Assembly: GCA_030704615.1 (NCBI GenBank)
Contig: CM060734.1
Span: 57,366,042-57,430,041, forward strand
Length of the DNA stretch: 64,000 bases
Reading direction: 5' to 3'
Source of the DNA: Takakia lepidozioides
Taxonomy: Eukaryota; Streptophyta; Takakiopsida; Takakiales; Takakiaceae
Shown here: piece after piece, positions 57,231 through 64,000 of the stretch
How the letters are laid out: the number at the start of each line of letters is the position of its first letter
Position numbering within the stretch: the stretch's first letter is position 1
The notes under the pieces: model-generated
Database searches by the model: none
What the model saw: only the letters and a program-made list of their open reading frames with translations
Told to the model about the DNA's origin: nothing
Program-made: the position numbers and the translations under genes

Positions 57231-60200
57231 GGAAGGACCTCCCCCGGGGACGTTGGTCCGCCCCTGCATAGCTTTGGTGTGATGACCTCCCATCTGAAAG
57301 AGCCCGGGCAGAATGGATATTGACGCGTGACATTGATCCCTTTGGCAGTTGGGCAGTAGGACAGTGGACAATGGTCCAGATACGTCGTAGGATTGCCCCA
57401 CCACCTTGGGGCCCCATCTTTGTTGGAATACAGCAGTGTAAGGAAAATCAGGGGCCCTGCAAAAGCAATGCCTGTGTCAATAGCAGCCGACAATATTTAG
57501 TTATAGCGCCGCCACCAGTGTACCTGATACTTGAACACCAAGTGGTTGAACACAGCCCCTGTCAGGAACCAAGAGTTGAATGTAACAGCTTGGGCTTGGG
57601 GCCATCGAGTTGCAGCGCCCAGTATCCCTGGGGTGCTAACAGCCCTCAGATAACCCTGCACAAGGCACTCCAAGTCAGTGACTCTCGTGAAGTGATTTCT
57701 GGATTTGGCATTGAGGCACAGCTCAATGGGAAGCTACACTCATGCTACCACCACTCATTCTACCGCCATTAACAGACGAAGGTTCTTCTGGTATCACAAG
57801 TCTGTGTCAAATCGGCCTAGAAAGTTTTCTGAAGCCATTCCGGCAAGAGAGCATCATTAACATTTTTCCTGGTGTATTGTAACTTGTATCAGGTATGCAT
57901 TTCAGAGCCATAGCAATAGATTTTCCACCACTTGAATGCTTCCTTGTGATGATGTCAATATTGCAAGAGGAGTTGCAAACAATTGACAGTCAGCGTCATC
58001 ACCAATCAACACTGGCTATCAAACAAAGTAATGTAGCTCAAAGCACTTATGTACCACAGTGAGAGGGGGGACTTGCATAAACTCACTTTGAAAAATCTGG
58101 AGACTTTAGCAAGGGCCCAAAATGGTATGGGAGCAAGGGCACCAGCCAGAAAGTACCAGTTCAATTGTTTGTACTCCCCCTCTGAGCCTATTAAACTCTT
58201 GGAGCCAACAAGGCCCCACAGTATAGTGACTGAGAAGCCCTTAGTGATTGAAGGGCATGACCACATCCCTGATTCTTAGCAAATATCGCCCACACTGTTA
58301 AACAACCAGTAGGCACATGCCAAGTTGACGACTCCCCCAAACAAAGATCCTGCCACCTGCACAGCATATTATGCATTGAGTGGGTCCTGTCATTGTGCCA
58401 TTCCTTAATAACCAATTGATAAATCTTGATCTGGGCCATCTCCTCACACAGTGTTGTTTTAAGGGGTTTTGCATGTACCTGTACAGCGAGCAGTTGAAGA
58501 GGGGGAATCTTCATGTAGTGGCCAAGCTTGAGATCACGCAAGAAGGCAAGGCCTTGGGCAACACCCTCGGAAGAATACATGCGAAAACATACATTTGCAA
58601 TCGGGTAGCGTGGAAGTAGATAGCCCATCAGCACATCACACAGTGGACCAATTCCTGTAGCCTGGTCACCACGAATACAACCAAACTCCCGTCTTAGCAG
58701 CTTTCCCCTCCAGAAAAGATGATTAGGTATTGTAGCTATATATGAGATGCAGCTTACAGATGGAGTGTCAACCGGCAGCATGTGTTAGAACTGTTTTCAT
58801 CAATATTTACATTAGCAAGAGCAAACCATACATTTTAGAGTACAAGCTGATAAGTGAACTATCAAGGTGACAAGGGTCACATGGTGTACTGTGGGACAAA
58901 CTTTCTCAGTAATAAACAGGTCACCCGTTGCTGAGGTAAAGTTAACATTTCTCATTTGAGGGAGGATCCAGTGTGCAGCTGCTCAATTCCTAGTGTGTAC
59001 CATATTGGTGGTAGCAGCAAGGACGCCGAGGAAGTGTGAACAAAACGTTGAGACCAAACCCAATGAGGACGCCCCACCAAGGCAGCTGGAAAATGTGCTT
59101 CCAGCCTTCCATTATGGCTATGGCTGCCACTGTGTTGCCAATCAGTAGTGCCCAGAACCACCATGAGGGTATGTCATCATAGCGTTGCATCAGCTTTGTA
59201 TGAATGCTTGGCTGGTTTTCTCCAGCTGCCAGTTGCACCAAAACCATCATCATTATAGGCTTCATTAATTCCAAACTGAGTTGATATCTTCCAGCCAGAA
59301 GATTATGGAAAGTTTACCTTATGCACACACAGCCAACATGTAGATTCTTACACATTCTGGCCTGACTTGAGCAAGTGATATTTCTATATCACAACTGGGT
59401 AGCAATACTGGACTGCCCAGGAAAACACGTAGACCTCGTAACCCCGAAACTGCAGAGGGAGGTACCGTTTGCTTTGGATCGACGATAGATGTCCTTCCCA
59501 TGCCAAAGTGCTACATGAACGACAGTGGCTGCTAGAGATGCAAACGCAAGCCCCCAGTTGACGGCTGCATAGGAGGCAGCCATGTGAGGCGGGCCATAAG
59601 TCTTGTATTTATTCAGATCTAATGTCAGGCCATCTGCAGACATCACCTGCAGGACGATACATGCATGTCTCTTAAGTTGCAGGTTCTGGCCTGCAAACTG
59701 ACACTTACTTGGAGCACAATCCTTTTTTTCTAGAACCTAGTTGATGACATCAAACTTAAATTCTGTTAATACAAAGAGACAATGATGTTCTGATATAGCA
59801 TATCACTTGAGTGACTAGCTATCTCCACCAACCCAGTTTTTGAATGCCAATATCAACATCTGATCCCATTGAAAAGGTCTAACCTTTGAAACATTGTAGC
59901 GATTTCCATTTGCCAGAAATAGTTTGTTTGAGACCATGATAGGATCTTTGGGTGTGATAGACATCTCCCCAGTAAAGAGCTGGTGTGAGGATGTAGACTG
60001 CGGCGAGATATTCAACAAACACATTGACCAGGGTGCCCCATGGGGTTGACAACGGAGATCCCAAATATGCTGAGATAGTGGCCCAATCTAGTGAAAATGC
60101 TGCACGAGTCCCAATCCATTTGAGCCTGCCAACCCAGCCCACTTTCATCTAGGATATGCTACCTGTAATAATCACTATATTGATCAATGCTACAAATTGC

Positions 60201-62176
60201 ATGGGTATTTTGCCCATATCAATAAGAGCAAGAGCACTTTGAGCAGCAATTTATTTCGAATTTACTACTGGACATCAAAGAACTATATCAGCTGCTCTGA
60301 TGACAAGGATGTGGAGAAGCCTCAAGGAAGACAGACTACCTGAACCAATCTGGTGGGCAAATATAGAGTCCTTCCAAGACCAGCAGATCCAAGAGATCGA
60401 TGTCACGGTGGCAAACAAGTAGCCTGGTAGAATGTATTAAGCAAAGCTGCAAATGGTGGCAATGAGAAAGAACTGCAGCCTGCTTATGCTCTTTGCATTC
60501 TCCTTCTCATGCAAAGTCCTACAGTCAGATGTCGAAATGAGATTGGAGCCCCGTTAAATAGCATGCTTAACACAATGCACTTTCAATATACATTACAAAG
60601 ACTATTCACTCAGTACTTAAAACCTATCAAAGATTGATGCTGAAACTGCATTCTGATCAATGGAGCCATCAACTTGTAAATTTTTGTTCTACAGACTACT
60701 CGTACATGTACGTGCACTCCTTCGCAATTTCATAAGGCGCTCTCCCCGCTCGATCTCTTCTGGTCAAGTGCTGGAACTTCCCTGAATAGAGCAACATCAA
60801 CCAATGTTTCTGGCCACCACATATGAGCGGGATCCTAGCAGCAACAAGAAAATGTATGCACATGATGTCACATGTTCTTATCCCCAGAATATTGAGTTTA
60901 TCAGAGATCTCCGCGTGAAATTGTCACAGGTTATGTCCGTGGTAAAACCTTAAGTTTCCGTTGATTTGCAAACACCCACATAACCTACGGTATCACTAGC
61001 AAACTTCCAACAGCAAGATCTGAGGAGTTCAGATCACTTGAATGTTGCCTCACTGCCCAGAAAATACCTCAGATGGATTGGATGATATAAGAATACAAAG
61101 TTTATGCTCATTCAAAAATAATTTTCAACTCTGAAGATCTTAGCAGCATGCAAAATGAAGTAGGTAGGGAAGTTATGACTTACCACCAGATACTTGCGGA
61201 GGAATCCGGCCCATCCATAGCCGAGAACTTGCGTGGTCATTGTTAATAGAAGTGCTGCAAGGAAAGGCAAGTTCTGGTCCAGGACATTGCATTAACTGAC
61301 AGAAGACAACTCCAACCACCTTGAAGTAATTCGCAGCATTTCTAAGGGTCCTGATCAATGCGTCCTGAAGGTGATTGGATGATACTGAACTAAGGACTAC
61401 GCTGTGCAATGAAGTTGACCATTTGTGCAAACCTGGACATCTAGATAATGTTCACCCACCAACACAAATGAAAGATTTGGTCTGGAATGACTCAAAGAAA
61501 GAAAGCATGTAATGGATATGATTCCATTGTGAGATCTGATTTCATGAACATGAATCTGCCAACCATGGTGCCGACCAGGACAGCGACAATGGAAAGATTA
61601 CCTTGTTGAAAAATGCAGGAAGCTTTATGATTGTAATAGCTTCCAGAAGTGCGTTTGCTTTGTGTTTGCCACCGGCACTGGCAAGGATTGTAATGAGCAC
61701 ATGCTCCTGCATGGGAACCTAGGGTTTCTCAGGGCCCCCTCACTGTCGAAGCAGGAAGTTAATAAATCAATGGGATTCACACGTTCACACTGCTCAGGCG
61801 TTCCATTTCATAGATACTGATGCTTTCCCGCTATCACAGTAGCTTAAACTGGGTTGTTCCCAATAAGTGATCGACAAGGTGGGTTGTAGAATCGGCATAG
61901 GCACAAGACCTTGATATTGAAAGGTCCAGGATTGATGCTGAATGGACCGATTTTCCAGTTGGGGAGTACCGCCGCCATGAAGCGCCCCAGGTAGAGGGAT
62001 ACCATCTGACCGGCAAGTGAGGAGATAGAAATGGGCGCTGTTCGAAAGGCGAAGAATTGGTTCACAAAAGAGAGGAAAGCACAGATCAATAGGCCTAACG
62101 TCCATGTTCGAAATGTCAATGCAGAGGATCAACTGTTTCAGGAACAGTTGATTTCACTTCGGGAGGGACACCACCC
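57203..62176 (-). pseudogene. Oligopeptide transporter (OPT family) pseudogene, ~11 exons
   Basis: Minus-strand exons, by motif and GT-AG signals: 62176-61910, 61706-61602, 61254-61184, 60834-60782, 60518-60340, 60125-59884, 59646-59466, 59225-59001, 58661-58479, 58356-58087 and 57655-57203. They carry OPT landmarks in the right order: TFRTWTLGLLICAFLSFVNQ, INPGPFNIK, TTQVLGYGWAG, AHMWWPETLVDVALF, LHEKENAK, AAFSLDWATISAYLGSPLST, HVALWHGKDIY, HIFQLPWWGVL, DLKLGHYMKIPP, WGLVG, WWRRYN and DHCPLSYCPTAKGINV. Family members are ~700-residue plasma-membrane proton-coupled carriers of small peptides or metal chelates. Lesions: frameshifts near 62127, 60106, 59950 and 59031; TAA stops at 60437-60439, 58276-58278 and 57497-57499; and a GT-to-GG donor at 60780-60781. 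The N-terminal exon was not found. Not functional as written. Confidence 0.88.
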
Positions 62177-64000
62177 TGCACAGACCAAAGACACAATCAC
62201 CACACATTGCTGGAATGCTAGAACAATGACCCTCACAAGACACACATCCCACAAATTGGAACCTCCGCTGTCACCAACTGGAACTTTGAAGACAACCACG
62301 GGCTGCAGTAGCACGAACCGGACGTCAGGTACCGCCGCCAACCATTGACGGTCCTACCCCAAGTCTGTGCGATTGTAAGCTCATCAATGACTGCAGCTTA
62401 GATTGCAAAGTTCTCGACACTCTGACGCACCTACCGCATCGGAGTGGCACATTTCAAGCTCAGGCTCCCCTTCCCTGAGGACGATTAAGGGAGTTGTGCT
62501 GCAGCACTCCTTCTCCAGAGCGGCTGCAGTAGTCCTCCAAGACACTTGAAATTAATGACGACAGAAGGCTAAGTTCTCCAATGCTCGTCTCTTCCCCTTG
62601 GCGCCAGGCACAGAGACAAAAAGTATCTCCGATGTGATAAAAGTGAAGTATGAAGCATTGTGATCCAGACCTCACAGGGTGTGTGGGTCTGCGCCGAGAT
62701 CGTTGTCAGTGGTCACCACACTTACAACGACCATGCACAACTACGATCTAGCCACCTGGGTCACATCTCCTCTGCCGACCAGCCTGCGTGATACTTGACG
62801 GAGTCATTGTTCACACTCTTTCCGACGTGTCTCATCATATGTGACACGATCGTGTTCCAGACTCGTTCCAGAATTTCTTAGTTTTAAGTCTACGTTCACA
62901 GAGGTAATACGATCGAGAAGCTTGAACATGCAGGAATTCATAGTCTGCTTTTTGAAGCAACAGAGGAGCTGCTCTCTTGGAGAAAGAGCTCCCTGCAGAC
63001 TGAGACTGACGAAGTCATGGGATATTGTGAAGGCCCACACACCCAGACCGACGTACAGCTCTGGCTACCTGAAATTGGCCATGGAAAGGTCTTCGACGAG
63101 GCTGCTTTGGGTCACAGATTCTACGGTAATACGGCACAGGAAGTGCATCCCGAACAAGCCTGAGCACTATGAATGTTTTCCTTCATCTTTCCATATTTTT
63201 GAATGCAGAATATTTGCCTTGGCAGTCCTTTCTAGTAGTCTCACGGTGTAATTGGCTTGGCCATCAGTAGCTATGGCTCTTGTCGTCTACCGTGGGATGG
63301 GATTAGCAAGCTGACCTCCCCATGCATTGGGTGTGCTGCAGCTCCGCTACTTGCTTGCATCACACTGTCAGTGTCCATCGTCTTCTCCCTCCTGCCTGCA
63401 GATCGCCACCTTCAACCGCCCCTGCTCCAACCACACCATGGACTAAAGACGTATACAAGGGGTGTATATGTTTGTTCAAACTTAGTTTCATTTGAATAAA
63501 CAATTTTGTAATGCAAAGCATTGTAGCAACTACTGGCTGTGCCCCCCTATATATAGGCATGCTATAAGTGGCTCTTAGTTACGCCGGCCTCGGCCGGAGT
63601 CTTCTCTCTAGGCATGCTATTTTGGCTTGGCTGCCCCACCTCGGCACACAGTCCTAGGAATTGGAATTGCCAATACCTTGCGGTTCGTTACTATTAACCC
63701 TACCGTACTATTACAACAGCCAATACCAGCTGGGTCGGTTATTTAATACCCAGGTTGATACTTGATACCCCGGTTGATACCCGGCCAAGCACTATATACT
63801 ATATACCAGCCCATCACTCGTCCAAACAGTGAAGGGATAATGCGGACATGAATGTGATATATATATATTCTTTTAAAGGTGAAAGGGGAGGTAGCAATAT
63901 GAATAGAAGATAATAATTTAAAATATATATATTTTTAATAATTTAAAAAATACATACAAAATCTAAAAATATGTACATAATTGAGTATATTCCAGTGTTG
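62177..64000. other. Right-end intergenic DNA, possible hAT-like terminus
   Basis: No gene recognised; the plus frame 62841-63251 is long but motif-free. At 63612-63648 GGCATGCTATTTTGGCTTGG resembles 7603-7640. At ~63720-63795 the sequence CGGTTATTTAATACCC, repeated GGTTGATAC and CCCGGCCAAGCACTA looks like the subterminal region and end of another hAT-like element (reverse complement TAGTGCTTGGCCGGG), but no left end was found. Confidence 0.35.

Noticed and set aside
57320-57772. Plus-strand 150-residue frame
   Set aside because: Lies opposite the last OPT exon, whose motifs (CPTAKGINV, WWRRYN) are on the minus strand.
1-64000. CRISPR array, rRNA genes, bacterial-type operons or riboswitches
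   Set aside because: None seen. Introns, PPR repeats and plant transposons show this is eukaryotic nuclear DNA.

Overview
The window looks like nuclear DNA of a land plant. It holds PPR repeats of the PLS type (MYAKCG signatures), a plant-type HMA metal-binding protein, an oligopeptide-transporter gene broken by many GT-AG introns, a Ty3 chromovirus, a MULE/SWIM transposase, and several TIR elements. There is no operon structure. The wording of the PPR repeats, the SWIM transposase and the Crinkler/RHS-like gene makes me lean to a seed-free lineage (fern, lycophyte or bryophyte), but that is inference only. Few genes look intact; most of the window is repeats and decaying copies.

Layout. 1-366: last coding part of a 5'-3' exonuclease (FEN/Pol I exo type), cut by the window edge. 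0.4-17.6 kb: AT-rich intergenic DNA with DNA transposons: a pogo-like terminus (2071), a ~0.9 kb TIR element (3088-3996) with a relative at 15.85 kb, a 365-bp hAT element with a perfect 8-bp target duplication (4227-4591), a CACTA-like end (4948), a 1.03-kb pogo-like element with TA duplications (6535-7568), and a minisatellite (15.14-15.5 kb). 17.7-19.2 kb: PPR pseudogene debris.

18867-27611 and 39131-48279 are two direct, nearly identical copies of one segment. Each carries the end of the PPR debris, an acidic unrecognised gene, a second unrecognised ORF set, a MITE with TGCCTA repeats, and an intact HMA gene. A third, more diverged and inverted HMA copy lies at 50.85-53.1 kb. Between the two direct copies sits 11.5 kb of single-copy DNA. 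It holds the most striking gene of the window, an apparently intact three-exon gene (32314-29712, minus) for a 785-aa protein with a P-loop NTPase and a REase-like C-terminus of the Crinkler/RHS (CR) class. It also holds a second hAT-like element and a 5'-truncated chromovirus with its 3' LTR.

49.85-50.87 kb: 3' part of a LINE. 54.25-56.67 kb: a five-exon MULE/SWIM transposase gene with four nonsense codons. 56.9-57.2 kb: LINE and PPR scraps. 57.2-62.2 kb (minus): an OPT oligopeptide-transporter gene with recognisable exons but at least three stops, several frameshifts and a lost splice donor. The right end is AT-rich intergenic sequence.

The functional candidates are the exonuclease, the three HMA genes and the CR gene. 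The CR gene is flanked by long direct repeats that could make its copy number unstable.
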